NCBI RefSeq assembly: GCF_005222205.1
Contig: NZ_CP032345.1
Location: forward strand, 2,853,501-2,917,500
DNA from: Azospirillum brasilense
GTDB lineage: Bacteria; Pseudomonadota; Alphaproteobacteria; Azospirillales; Azospirillaceae
Direction of reading: 5' to 3'
DNA length: 64,000 bases
Below are positions 1 to 7,920 of the stretch, piece by piece (the first letter of the stretch is position 1; each line of letters begins with the position of its first letter). The position numbers were made by a program, and so were the translations under genes. The notes under the pieces are model-generated. The model was given only the letters and a program-made list of their open reading frames with translations. It was not told the origin of the DNA and searched no databases.

Positions 1-534
1 GGCGGTCGGGCGGTCCTCCGGCGGCAGGACGAGGCGATGGATGCGCCGGCCCCGCACGTCGGCGGTCACGATGTCGGCCTCCGGACGGCCCAGCCGCGCG
101 CGCTGGGCTTCGGCCTGTCCACGTTTGGAAAAGCTGCCCGCCACCACGAGGAAACGCCGTTCGGTAGGGCGCGGCATCGGCGGCAGCGCGGCGATCTCCA
201 CCTCCGCCGTCACGGGAAGCGGCGCGGGGGATGGCGGGGCGGGGGCGGGCGACGGTTCCGTTTCCGGAAGGGGGACCGGCACGCTCTCGGCGCTGCGGAC
301 CACCGGCACGATCACCGGCTTGCAGACATAGCCCTGGCTCAGGACACGGAAGGTCGCGCAATCCTGCTGCAGCATCGCCGAGAGCATGTGGTCGGTGCTG
401 CTCTTGTTGGTTCCGACATAGAGCATCCCATCCACCGCGAAGGACGCGGCGGTCATCGCCACCGGCGCCCCTGCGCAGCCGCCCAGCCCCACCAGCGCGA
501 CCGCCGCCACTCCCCGCTTGAGCCGTCCGCTCAT
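1..534 (-). CDS. SPOR-domain lipoprotein, C-terminus cut by window edge
   Basis: Translating the minus strand from the ATG at 534 gives 178 codons open to the window edge. A short hydrophobic segment ends in a lipobox LGGC (Cys19), so this should be a lipoprotein. After a Pro/Ala-rich linker (about residues 80-120) comes RRFLVVAGSFSKRGQAEAQR, which is typical of the start of a SPOR (peptidoglycan-binding) domain, so the protein probably sits in the envelope facing the cell wall. The true C-terminus lies outside the window. I do not recognise the exact family member. Nothing overlaps it with comparable quality; the plus-strand open frames here look like shadows. Confidence 0.75.
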   Translation of the reverse strand, partial: MSGRLKRGVAAVALVGLGGCAGAPVAMTAASFAVDGMLYVGTNKSSTDHMLSAMLQQDCATFRVLSQGYVCKPVIVPVVRSAESVPVPLPETEPSPAPAPPSPAPLPVTAEVEIAALPPMPRPTERRFLVVAGSFSKRGQAEAQRARLGRPEADIVTADVRGRRIHRLVLPPEDRPTA

Positions 535-709
535 GCCCTGCTTCCCCGCCCTGTTCGCGTCCCCACCCTGCTTGTGTCAGGGTCGGTGCTATGACCTGCG
601 GAGGTCAATGGAACGGCCAGCGCTCAGCCTTTCGCGTCATGCCTACCTCTTGCGAGGCATCCCTCCGCCCGCCGGGCCGGACGCCGCGGCGGACGGAGGG
701 AAGCCGGCA

Positions 710-1996
710 TCAGGCGGACAGCGCGCGGTCGAGGTCGGCGATGATGTCCTCCACGCTCTCCAGCCCGATGGACAGGCGCAGCACGTCCGGACCGGCGCCC
801 GCCTGGGCCTGACCTTCCGGCGAGAGCTGGCGGTGCGTGGTCGAGGAGGGGTGGATGATCAGCGAGCGGCTGTCGCCGATGTTGGCGAGATGGCTGAGGA
901 GCTGGACGTTCTCCACCACCTTCACGCCGGCGTCGAAGCCGCCCTTGACGCCGAAGGTCAGCACGGCGCCGGCCCCCTTGGGCAGGTACTTCCTGGCGAG
1001 CGCGTGATACTTGGAGGATTCCAGCCCGGCGTAGCTGACCCAGCCCACCGCCGGATGCCTCTCCAGGAACTGCGCGACCTTCAGGGCGCTGTCGCTGTGG
1101 CGCTGCATGCGCAGCGGCAGCGTCTCGATGCCGTTCAGCGTCAGGAAGGCGTTCAGCGGCGCCTGGCTCGGCCCGAGGTCGCGCAGACCGACGGCGTGGC
1201 CGTGGATGGTGAAGGCCAGATGACCGAAGGTCTCCTGGAACTTCAGCCCGTGATAGCCGGCGTCCGGTTCCGACAGGGCGGGGAATTTGCCGGACTTGCC
1301 CCAGTCGAAGGTGCCGCTGTCGACGACCACGCCGCCGACTGAGGTGCCATTCCCCGACAGGAACTTCGTCGTGGAGTGCACGACCAGCGTGGCGCCCCAC
1401 TGGATCGGGTTGATCAGGTACGGCGTTGCCAGCGTGTTGTCGACGATCAGCGGGATGCCGGCCTCGTCGGCGATCTTGGCGATGGCCTCCAGGTCGGTGA
1501 CCACGCCGCCGGGATTGGCGAGGCTTTCCACGAAGATCGCCTTGGTCTTCGCGGTGATGGCGGCGCGGACGTTCTCCGGCTGGTCGGTGTCCACGAAGAC
1601 GGACTTCCAGCCGAAGGCGCGCGGGAAGCTGGTGCCGAGCTGGTTGAGCGTGCCGCCGTAGAGCTTGCGCGAGGCGACGATCTCGTCCCCCGGCTCCATC
1701 AGCGGGAACAGGGCGAGCAGCTGCGCGGCGTGGCCGGAGGAGGTGGCCGTGGCCCCCGCGCCGCCTTCCAGATTGGCGAGCCGCTCCTCCAGCACCGACA
1801 CGGTCGGGTTGGTCAGGCGGGAGTAGATGAAGCCGACCTTCTGGAGGTTGAACAGCGAGGCCGCGTCGTCCACGTCGTCGAAGACGAAGCTGGTCGTCTG
1901 GTAGATCGGCGTCTGGCGCGCCCCGGTGGCGGGGTCGGGGGCGGCGCCGGCGTGGATGGCGCGGGTCTCGAAACCGAAGGACTTCTGCTCGCTCAT
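710..1996 (-). CDS. metY: O-acetylhomoserine sulfhydrylase / aminocarboxypropyltransferase
   Basis: This 428-residue PLP enzyme makes homocysteine (or methionine) from O-acetylhomoserine and sulfide (or methanethiol), the direct-sulfhydrylation route of methionine synthesis in the cytoplasm. The start FETRAIHAG and the segment QTPIYQTTSFVF are typical of the Cys/Met-metabolism PLP family. The PLP lysine is Lys211 in VHSTTKFLSGNG, with Asp186-Asn187 upstream to hold the cofactor ring nitrogen. Length and the long C-terminal half match MetY rather than the shorter cystathionine enzymes. The next gene downstream, 18 bp from its start, is unrelated in direction context but lies on the same strand upstream (CoA-binding protein), so co-transcription with it is plausible. 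Confidence 0.93.
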   Translation of the reverse strand: MSEQKSFGFETRAIHAGAAPDPATGARQTPIYQTTSFVFDDVDDAASLFNLQKVGFIYSRLTNPTVSVLEERLANLEGGAGATATSSGHAAQLLALFPLMEPGDEIVASRKLYGGTLNQLGTSFPRAFGWKSVFVDTDQPENVRAAITAKTKAIFVESLANPGGVVTDLEAIAKIADEAGIPLIVDNTLATPYLINPIQWGATLVVHSTTKFLSGNGTSVGGVVVDSGTFDWGKSGKFPALSEPDAGYHGLKFQETFGHLAFTIHGHAVGLRDLGPSQAPLNAFLTLNGIETLPLRMQRHSDSALKVAQFLERHPAVGWVSYAGLESSKYHALARKYLPKGAGAVLTFGVKGGFDAGVKVVENVQLLSHLANIGDSRSLIIHPSSTTHRQLSPEGQAQAGAGPDVLRLSIGLESVEDIIADLDRALSA

Positions 1997-2014
1997 GATG
2001 GCTTCCTCTGCTTT

Positions 2015-2533
2015 TTACATCAGTTTTTTGAAGGATTTGGCCGGTGCGGCCTTCTTGGACGTCAGGATGTTGGAGTTGACGCCGATGCGCCCGATTTCAT
2101 GGAACAGGCGCTGAAGCTCGATCTTGGGACAGCGGTTCATGACCACGGTCAGCCCCGCCGCCTCGGCCCGCGCCGCCGCCTCGTCGTTGCGCACGCCGAG
2201 CTGCATCCACACCACCTTGGCGCCGATGGCGATGGCCTCGTCGGTCACGCCTCCGGCGGCGGCGGCGTTGCGGAAGACGTCCACCATGTCCGGCGGCTCC
2301 GGCAGCTCCGACAGGCTGCCGTAGACCCGCTCGCCGAGGATGGTCTGGCCGGCCAGCTTCGGGTTGATGGGGATGACGCGGTAGCCCTTGTCGCGCAGGT
2401 ATTTCAGCACGATGAAGCTGGCCTTCACCGGGTCGTTCGACGCGCCGACCAGGGCGATGGTCTTCACCCGGTCCAGGACTTGGCGGATGAATTCATCGCT
2501 GTAGCCGTCGTGCGAAGGGGAGGGGCCGCTCAT
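2015..2533 (-). CDS. CoA-binding domain protein (YccU-like)
   Basis: A 172-residue Rossmann-type protein. The segment IALVGASNDPVKASFIVLKY near residue 25 is the CoA-binding loop of the YccU family, and VVWMQLGV plus a late VVMNRCPKIE are also typical of that family. Its biochemical role is unknown; members bind CoA. The ATG at 2533 overlaps the stop of the enoyl-CoA hydratase gene by four bases (ATGA), so the two are translationally coupled. The stop lies 18 bp before metY, so the three genes 3336 to 710 may form one transcript. Longer upstream starts only extend into the neighbouring gene and were not used. Confidence 0.85.
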   Translation of the reverse strand: MSGPSPSHDGYSDEFIRQVLDRVKTIALVGASNDPVKASFIVLKYLRDKGYRVIPINPKLAGQTILGERVYGSLSELPEPPDMVDVFRNAAAAGGVTDEAIAIGAKVVWMQLGVRNDEAAARAEAAGLTVVMNRCPKIELQRLFHEIGRIGVNSNILTSKKAAPAKSFKKLM

Positions 2534-3336
2534 TGGCCGCACCACACCGGAGGGCGCTTCTGCAGGAAGGCGTCGATGCCCTCCTCGGCGTCGCGGGCCA
2601 GCATGTTCTCGGTCATCACGCGGGCGGCGTAGGCGTAGGCCTCCTCCACGTCCAGCTCGATCTGGCGGTAGAAGGCTTCCTTGCCGATGGCGAGCGTCAG
2701 CGGCGACTTCGCGGCGATCTTGCCGGCGGCCTCCGCCACCACGGCGTCGAGCCGGTCGGCCGGCACCGCGCGGTTGACGAGGCCGATGCGCGCCGCCTCG
2801 TCGGCGCCGATCAGGTCGCCGAGCAGAAGCATCTCCATGGCCGCCTTGCGCCCCACGGCGCGGCTCAGCGCCACCATCGGGGTGGAGCAGAACAGGCCGA
2901 TGTTCACGCCCGGCGTGGCGAATCGCGCCGTGTCGGCGCAATAGGCGAGGTCACAGGTGGCGACGAGCTGGCAACCCGCCGCCGTGGCGATGCCGTGGAC
3001 CTTGGCGATCACCGGCTGGCGGAGCCGGCTGACCGTCAGCATCAGTTTGGAGCACTGGACGAACAGCGACTCATAGGCCGCGCGGTCCGGGTTGGCGCGC
3101 ATCTCCTTCAGGTCGTGCCCGGCGCAGAAAGCCGGCCCGGCTCCGGCCAGCACCACGGCGCGGACCGCGGGGTCCTGGTGGATGGCGTCCAGCTCCGCCT
3201 GCAGCGCGCCCATCAGCCCGACGGACAGGGCGTTGCGCGCCTGCGGGCGGTTCAGCGTCAGGGTGGCGACCCCGTCGCGGTCCTCGCGGAGAACCAGCGG
3301 CGCGGAGTCGCCGATGAGGGGCGGGGTGTCGTTCAT
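2530..3336 (-). CDS. enoyl-CoA hydratase/isomerase family protein
   Basis: A 268-residue crotonase-fold protein. The ATG at 3336 is preceded by a good ribosome site (GGGAGGAT) and begins just before the conserved LTLNRPQARNALS. The oxyanion-hole segments are AFCAGHDLKEM and the later Gly-rich AAGCQLVATCDLAYC. The acid/base position and the motif GLVNRAVP fit enoyl-CoA hydratase-like enzymes of acyl-CoA breakdown; the exact acyl substrate cannot be told from sequence. It is divergent from a hotdog thioesterase, which also acts on acyl-CoA. A frame extension 30 residues upstream lacks a ribosome site and was rejected. Confidence 0.85.
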   Translation of the reverse strand: MNDTPPLIGDSAPLVLREDRDGVATLTLNRPQARNALSVGLMGALQAELDAIHQDPAVRAVVLAGAGPAFCAGHDLKEMRANPDRAAYESLFVQCSKLMLTVSRLRQPVIAKVHGIATAAGCQLVATCDLAYCADTARFATPGVNIGLFCSTPMVALSRAVGRKAAMEMLLLGDLIGADEAARIGLVNRAVPADRLDAVVAEAAGKIAAKSPLTLAIGKEAFYRQIELDVEEAYAYAARVMTENMLARDAEEGIDAFLQKRPPVWCGQ

Positions 3337-3449
3337 CGCTGTCCAATCCTCCCGGATGTTTTGATCGTTGGCGGGAACAGTACCCCGACCGCCCCCGCCA
3401 CGGAACCGGGCGTGTGGTCCGCCCATCTAACGGTGCCGCCACGGACAAC

Positions 3450-3465
3450 TCAACCAATTTGTTGA
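3450..3465. promoter_or_regulatory. possible operator in divergent acyl-CoA intergenic region
   Basis: A dyad TCAAC-N6-GTTGA lies in an AT-rich patch between the divergent enoyl-CoA hydratase and thioesterase genes. Such dyads often bind TetR or GntR type regulators, but no regulator gene is adjacent, so this is only a candidate. Confidence 0.25.
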
Positions 3466-3584
3466 TTGAAATAGTAGATTTAATTCCGGCTGGCTCCGGG
3501 TGATTGTGTGAAATTGGCGGCGGTGCGAGGCGCTTGGCGGGGCGGACGATGTTCGCCATGATCGGATGACCACAAGAAAAAACC

Positions 3585-4067
3585 ATGGGTGAGGGAATGA
3601 GCGCGCCGGTCGTGTCCGCCGAGGAACTGGAAGCCCTGATTCGCGAGGGTGTGCCGCTGGTCGGCAATTATGGAATCAGCATCGAGCAGCTCGGCGCCGG
3701 GACCGTGCGCATGAAGCTGCCCTACAACGACAGCTTCGTCCGTCCCGGCGGCACGGTGACCGGGCCGGCGATGTTCGGTCTGGCCGACGTGGCGCTCTAC
3801 GCCGCCGTGCTCAGTCTGATCGGGCGGGTGGAACTGGCGGTGACCACCAGCATGACCATCAACTTCCTGCGCCGTCCGGCGCCGGTCGCCATCACCGCGG
3901 ATTGCCGGATTCTGAAGATGGGCAAGCGGCTGGCCTACGGCGAGGTCCTGCTGTTCTCCGAGGGCGATCCGGAGCCCGTCGCCCACGCCACAGGCACCTA
4001 CTCGATTCCGCCGCACGACCCGGTGACGCTTGCGGTATCAGGATACCATGATCCGGAGAACGCCTGA
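3585..4067 (+). CDS. PaaI-type hotdog-fold thioesterase
   Basis: A 160-residue single hotdog domain. The helix-start segment RPGGTVTGPAMFGLADVALY corresponds to the catalytic 'hot dog' helix region of PaaI-like acyl-CoA thioesterases, followed by ELAVTTSMTINFLRRP, the central strand motif. It probably hydrolyses an acyl- or aryl-CoA ester in the cytoplasm. The start could be 3585 or the in-frame ATG at 3597; neither has a well-spaced ribosome site (a GAGGG sits one base before 3597). Divergent to an enoyl-CoA hydratase, so a shared acyl-CoA role is likely. Confidence 0.82.
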   Translation: MGEGMSAPVVSAEELEALIREGVPLVGNYGISIEQLGAGTVRMKLPYNDSFVRPGGTVTGPAMFGLADVALYAAVLSLIGRVELAVTTSMTINFLRRPAPVAITADCRILKMGKRLAYGEVLLFSEGDPEPVAHATGTYSIPPHDPVTLAVSGYHDPENA

Positions 4068-4097
4068 AAAATCCAATGATATCAATAACTTTGCTTT

Positions 4098-4117
4098 CGC
4101 GGTAAAATGATACCGCG
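4098..4117. other. short hairpin between thioesterase gene and rplM
   Basis: Perfect 7-bp arms CGCGGTA and TACCGCG with a 6-nt loop, in the AT-rich gap after the thioesterase gene. No U-run follows, so it is either a weak terminator or an operator. A similar GGTATC/GATACC dyad sits at 4033-4046 inside the gene end. Confidence 0.3.
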
Positions 4118-4153
4118 ACCGTAGGCCGTTGATGTAAAAGAGATATTTTTCCG

Positions 4154-4183
4154 TTGACAGAGTCCCCGTGCGCTGCGTACAAC
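4154..4183 (+). promoter_or_regulatory. sigma70-type promoter of rplM-rpsI
   Basis: TTGACA at 4154-4159, an 18-bp spacer and TACAAC at 4178-4183, about 80 bp before rplM. The consensus -35 and the position upstream of a ribosomal operon make this a strong candidate. Confidence 0.65.
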
Positions 4184-4263
4184 ACCGGCCGCTTCGGCGC
4201 CCCGGGGATTGAACGTCCAGTTTCGGTGGCCCGCCGATCCACGTTTAGTCAACGAGTGTGGCG

Positions 4264-4728
4264 ATGAAGACCTTCAATCTGAAGCCGACCGACATCGAGA
4301 AGAAGTGGTACGTCGTCGATGCCGACGGCCTCGTTCTCGGCCGGCTTGCCAGCATCCTGGCGAACATCCTGCGCGGCAAGAACAAGCCGACCTTCACCCC
4401 GCACATGGATTGCGGCGACCATGTCGTCGTGATCAACGCGGAGAAGGTCAAGCTGACCGGCAACAAGCGCCAGGACGACATCTTCTACTGGCACACCGGT
4501 TATCCGGGCGGCATCAAGGGCCGTTCCAAGGGCCAGATCCTGGACGGCAAGTACCCGGAGCGCGTGATCGAGAAGGCCGTGGAGCGCATGGTTCCGCGCG
4601 GTCCGCTCGGCCGCAAGGTGATGACCCACCTGAAGGTCTACAAGGGCGCCGCCCACCCGCACGAGGCGCAGCAGCCGGTCGCTCTCGACGTTGCGGCCAT
4701 GAACCCGAAGAATAAGCGGAGCGCGTAA
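4264..4728 (+). CDS. rplM: 50S ribosomal protein L13
   Basis: A 154-residue protein that binds 23S rRNA early in large-subunit assembly. The start [20 protein letters not shown] and the later [20 protein letters not shown] and [10 protein letters not shown] segments are diagnostic for bacterial L13. A GTG two codons upstream (4258) is an alternative start; the ATG gives the usual N-terminus. The stop is 4 bp before rpsI, the classical rplM-rpsI operon pair. Confidence 0.97.
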   Translation: MKTFNLKPTDIEKKWYVVDADGLVLGRLASILANILRGKNKPTFTPHMDCGDHVVVINAEKVKLTGNKRQDDIFYWHTGYPGGIKGRSKGQILDGKYPERVIEKAVERMVPRGPLGRKVMTHLKVYKGAAHPHEAQQPVALDVAAMNPKNKRSA

Positions 4729-4732
4729 TCCA

Positions 4733-5215
4733 ATGGCTCAGGTTACCACCACCCTTTCCGGCCTGAAGGACATCGCTGCCGCTCCGGCCGCCGCCTCCGC
4801 CGAAGTGGTCGCCCCGAAGCTGGACGCCCAGGGCCGCGCCTACGCCACCGGCAAGCGCAAGGACGCCGTCGCCCGCGTGTGGATCAAGCCGGGCTCCGGC
4901 AAGATCGTCATCAACGGCCGCGACCAGGAAGTCTACTTCGCCCGCCCCGTGCTGCGCATGATGATCGCCCAGCCGTTCGGCATCACCGACCGCGCCGACC
5001 AGTTCGACGTGATGGTCACGGTGGCCGGCGGTGGTCTGTCCGGCCAGGCCGGCGCGGTCCGTCACGGCATCTCCAAGGCGCTGACCTACTTCGAGCCGGC
5101 GCTCCGTCCGCCGCTGAAGGCCGCCGGCTTCCTGACCCGCGACGCCCGCGTCGTCGAGCGTAAGAAGTACGGCAAGGCCAAGGCCCGCCGCAGCTTCCAG
5201 TTCTCGAAGCGCTAA
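4733..5215 (+). CDS. rpsI: 30S ribosomal protein S9
   Basis: A 160-residue protein. An alphaproteobacterial N-terminal extension of about 35 residues precedes the S9 domain, which starts at [18 protein letters not shown]. The conserved C-terminus ends in RRSFQFSKR, whose terminal Lys-Arg contacts P-site tRNA in the small subunit. It lies 4 bp after rplM and is followed by a strong terminator, so the operon is bicistronic. Confidence 0.97.
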   Translation: MAQVTTTLSGLKDIAAAPAAASAEVVAPKLDAQGRAYATGKRKDAVARVWIKPGSGKIVINGRDQEVYFARPVLRMMIAQPFGITDRADQFDVMVTVAGGGLSGQAGAVRHGISKALTYFEPALRPPLKAAGFLTRDARVVERKKYGKAKARRSFQFSKR

Positions 5216-5252
5216 AGCCTACCGCGGACCCGCGTTACTGCTGTACAAGCGA

Positions 5253-5286
5253 GGGGCGTCCCGACGGGACGCCCCTTTCTTGTTTC
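5253..5286 (+). terminator. rho-independent terminator of rplM-rpsI
   Basis: Arms GGGGCGTCCC (5253-5262) and GGGACGCCCC (5266-5275) with a GAC loop, followed by a T-rich tail to 5286. Confidence 0.85.
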
Positions 5287-5350
5287 AGGTCTGTTTCACT
5301 TCTCTTCACCGTTCCGTGCCCATCCCCGTGCGTCAAAAGGAACAGCGTCC

Positions 5351-6403
5351 ATGGCCAACAGCACTTCCCCCATCCGCGTCGGCATTCTCGGTGCGTCCGG
5401 TTACACCGGCGCCGAGCTGGTGCGCATGCTTCTCCGCCATCCCGGCGTGGAGATCTGCGCGCTGACGGCCGAGCGACAGGCGGGGAAGCCCATGGCGGAG
5501 GTGTTCCCGCATCTGGGCCAGTTCAACCTGCCCGGCCTCGTGAAGATCGAGGAGGTCGCCTGGGACAAGCTGGACGCCGTCTTCTGCGCCCTGCCGCACG
5601 GCACCACGCAGGAGGTCATCGCCGGCCTGCCGCGCCACATCAAGGTGGTGGACCTGTCCGCCGACTTCCGCCTGTCCGACCCCGCCGAATACGCCACCTG
5701 GTACGGGCATGAGCACCGCGCCGTGGAGCTTCAGAAGGAGGTCGCCTACGGGCTGACCGAGTTCAACCGTCAGGGCGTGCGCAAGGCGCGCGTGGTCGCC
5801 AATCCCGGCTGCTACCCGACCTGCTCGCTGCTGGCCCTGCTGCCGCTGCTGATGGACGAGATGATCGAGCCGGGCGGGATCGTGATCGACGCCAAGTCGG
5901 GCGTTTCCGGCGCCGGGCGCGACGCCAAGCAGCAGAACCTCTTCACCGAGGTATCGGAGGGCTTCAACGCCTACGGCGTCGGCCACCACCGCCACATGCC
6001 GGAGATCGAGCAGGAGCTGCGGCTGGCCGCCGGGCGTCCGGTGACGGTCAGCTTCACGCCGCACCTCGTCCCGATGAACCGCGGCATGATGGCGACGATC
6101 TACGTCCGCATGGCCGACGGGGTCACCGCCGACGACCTGCGCGCCACGCTGACCGCGCGTTACGAATCGGAGCCTTTCGTGAACGTCACGGCGGCGGGCA
6201 TCGCCCCGGCGACGCGCCACGTCCGCGCCTCCAACCAGGCGCTGATCGGCGTCTTCCCCGACCGCACCCCGCGCGGCGCCATCATCGTTTCGGTCATCGA
6301 CAATCTGGTGAAGGGCGCCTCCGGCCAAGCCATCCAGAACATGAACGTCATGTTCGGCCTGGGCGAGACGACCGGCCTGGAACAGGCCCCGCTGTTCCCG
6401 TGA
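5351..6403 (+). CDS. argC: N-acetyl-gamma-glutamyl-phosphate reductase
   Basis: This 350-residue enzyme reduces N-acetylglutamyl phosphate to the semialdehyde with NADPH, the third step of arginine synthesis. The NADP fold motif GILGASGYTGAELVRML is at residues 11-27 and the catalytic cysteine is Cys154 in ANPGCYPTC. Length and the GVSGAGRDAK and HRHMPEIEQEL segments fit type 1 ArgC. The following carbonic anhydrase-like gene overlaps by GTGA, so they are co-translated. Confidence 0.96.
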   Translation: MANSTSPIRVGILGASGYTGAELVRMLLRHPGVEICALTAERQAGKPMAEVFPHLGQFNLPGLVKIEEVAWDKLDAVFCALPHGTTQEVIAGLPRHIKVVDLSADFRLSDPAEYATWYGHEHRAVELQKEVAYGLTEFNRQGVRKARVVANPGCYPTCSLLALLPLLMDEMIEPGGIVIDAKSGVSGAGRDAKQQNLFTEVSEGFNAYGVGHHRHMPEIEQELRLAAGRPVTVSFTPHLVPMNRGMMATIYVRMADGVTADDLRATLTARYESEPFVNVTAAGIAPATRHVRASNQALIGVFPDRTPRGAIIVSVIDNLVKGASGQAIQNMNVMFGLGETTGLEQAPLFP

Positions 6404-6957
6404 CCGAAGAGAAACAGCCCGAGGAAAAGTTCCCTGCGATGTCCGGCCTGATCTTGCCCTTCCAGGGCGCGCATCCGAAGATCGACCCCAGCGTCTATGT
6501 GGCGCCGACGGCCTCGGTCATCGGCGACGTGGAGATCGGGCCGGGCAGCAGCGTCTGGTTCGGCTGCACCATCCGCGGCGACGTGAACGAGATCCGAATC
6601 GGTGCGCGCACCAACATCCAGGACGGTACCGTGATTCACGTCGCTTCGGCGGGGCAGGGGACCTACATCGGCGACGACGTGTCGATCGGCCACATGGCCC
6701 TGTTGCACGCCTGCACGCTGGAGAGCGGCTGCTTCATCGGCATGCAGGCCTGCGTCATGGACGGGGCTTACGTCGAGTCGGGGGCCATGGTGGCCGCCGG
6801 GGCCCTGGTGACCCCTGGGAAGCGTGTTGCCGCCGGGCAACTTTGGGCCGGAAGTCCCGCAAGACCCGTGCGTGCACTTACGGAAAAGGACACATCTTTC
6901 TTCCCGGTAAACATCCGGAACTACGTGCGGCTTGCTCAAATCTACAGAGAGGGCTAA
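6400..6957 (+). CDS. gamma-carbonic anhydrase family protein
   Basis: A 185-residue left-handed beta-helix protein with repeated hexapeptides from about residue 30 to 150. The zinc-ligand histidines of gamma carbonic anhydrases appear to be present: one in GTVIHVA and two in IGHMALLHAC. Family members hydrate CO2 or serve as metal-binding scaffolds; activity here is unproven. The GTG start overlaps the argC stop by four bases; an ATG at 6439 (MSGLILPFQG) is the alternative start and matches the usual family N-terminus. Confidence 0.85.
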   Translation: MTEEKQPEEKFPAMSGLILPFQGAHPKIDPSVYVAPTASVIGDVEIGPGSSVWFGCTIRGDVNEIRIGARTNIQDGTVIHVASAGQGTYIGDDVSIGHMALLHACTLESGCFIGMQACVMDGAYVESGAMVAAGALVTPGKRVAAGQLWAGSPARPVRALTEKDTSFFPVNIRNYVRLAQIYREG

Positions 6958-7074
6958 TACCTCTTTAGTGCGTCGCAGCACTGTGGCATACTAGCAACAG
7001 TGACACCGGCACGAAACGTGTAGGACTTCCGGAGGGTATGTTTGTACGTGGACAAACCCCACATGTTTCGCGTT

Positions 7075-7102
7075 TTGTCACGTTACATGCACGCGATATG
7101 TC
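7075..7102 (+). promoter_or_regulatory. possible promoter of OmpA-domain gene
   Basis: TTGTCA at 7075-7080 and TATGTC at 7097-7102 with a 16-bp spacer, about 70 bp before the OmpA-family start. Moderate match only. Confidence 0.35.
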
Positions 7103-7170
7103 CTATCGTTTGTGCGATTCGTCCTCCGCGAACCAAGCGGTAGGGAGTGTGTCTCTAAGGGAGTGGAGAA

Positions 7171-7758
7171 ATGAACAGCTTCTTCCGCGCTACCATGGCC
7201 GTCGTGCCGGCCGCCGTCGTCGCTTTCGGCCTGACCGCCGGGGCTCAGGCCCAGAGCGCTGACACCGCCGAGTGGTGCAACCCGGTCATCGGCTGGAACG
7301 ACACCCCGGTCCGCACGGCGGATGGCGGCTACGCCACCCACCAGGGCAGCTACAAGTGCCCGCCGGCCGCCGCTCCGGCGGTTGCCCCGGCCCCGGCCGC
7401 CCGCGCCCAGACCGAATACCTCGTGTTCTTCGACTGGGATAAGGCCAACGTCACCCCGGCCGCCGATCGCGTGATCGGCGATGCGGCCGCCGCCATCGGC
7501 AAGGGCGCCAACGCCCGCGTCCATGTCGTCGGCCACACCGACACCTCGGGTTCGCCGGCCTACAACCAGCGTCTGTCGGTGCGTCGCGCCGAGGCGGTGA
7601 AGCAGGCCCTCGTCTCCAAGGGCATCGCCGCCGGCGCCATCACCACCGAGGGCAAGGGCGAGAGCCAGCTCCTGGTGCAGACCGGCCCGAACGTCCGCGA
7701 GCCGTCCAACCGTCGTGCGCAGATCCTGCCGCGCGGTGCGAACGCCCCGTCGTCGTAA
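7171..7758 (+). CDS. OmpA-family envelope protein
   Basis: A 195-residue exported protein. A Sec signal peptide (about residues 1-27, cut after AQAQ) is followed by a 50-residue region with two cysteines (WCNPV and YKCPP) that could form a disulfide, an Ala/Pro linker, and an OmpA C-terminal domain from about residue 85. The peptidoglycan-binding core is VHVVGHTDTSGSPAYNQRLS with the later EPSNRRAQI motif. It probably anchors the outer membrane or periplasm to the cell wall. The start is set by GGGAGTGGAGAA just upstream. It ends in two strong terminators. Confidence 0.9.
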   Translation: MNSFFRATMAVVPAAVVAFGLTAGAQAQSADTAEWCNPVIGWNDTPVRTADGGYATHQGSYKCPPAAAPAVAPAPAARAQTEYLVFFDWDKANVTPAADRVIGDAAAAIGKGANARVHVVGHTDTSGSPAYNQRLSVRRAEAVKQALVSKGIAAGAITTEGKGESQLLVQTGPNVREPSNRRAQILPRGANAPSS

Positions 7759-7784
7759 GGCGCAGGTTCCCTTTCGGGACACGG

Positions 7785-7810
7785 AACCCCGGACCTCGGT
7801 CCGGGGTTTT
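7785..7810 (+). terminator. terminator 1 after OmpA-family gene
   Basis: Arms AACCCCGGACC and GGTCCGGGGTT with a 2-nt loop, followed by TTTT. Confidence 0.75.
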
Positions 7811-7817
7811 CGCTGAC

Positions 7818-7859
7818 AAAAGAAAAGGCCCCGGACTTCGGTCCGGGGCCTTTTCTTTT
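7818..7859. terminator. bidirectional terminator with TTCG tetraloop
   Basis: Perfect 19-bp arms AAAAGAAAAGGCCCCGGAC and its complement around a TTCG loop (7837-7840). A-run on one side and T-run on the other allow it to stop both the OmpA gene and the convergent phaC. Confidence 0.88.
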
Positions 7860-7920
7860 TGGCCGTCCCTTTCGGTCCGGGCATCCGGAGGGCGGCGGAC
7901 CGCCCTCCGGATTCGGGGCA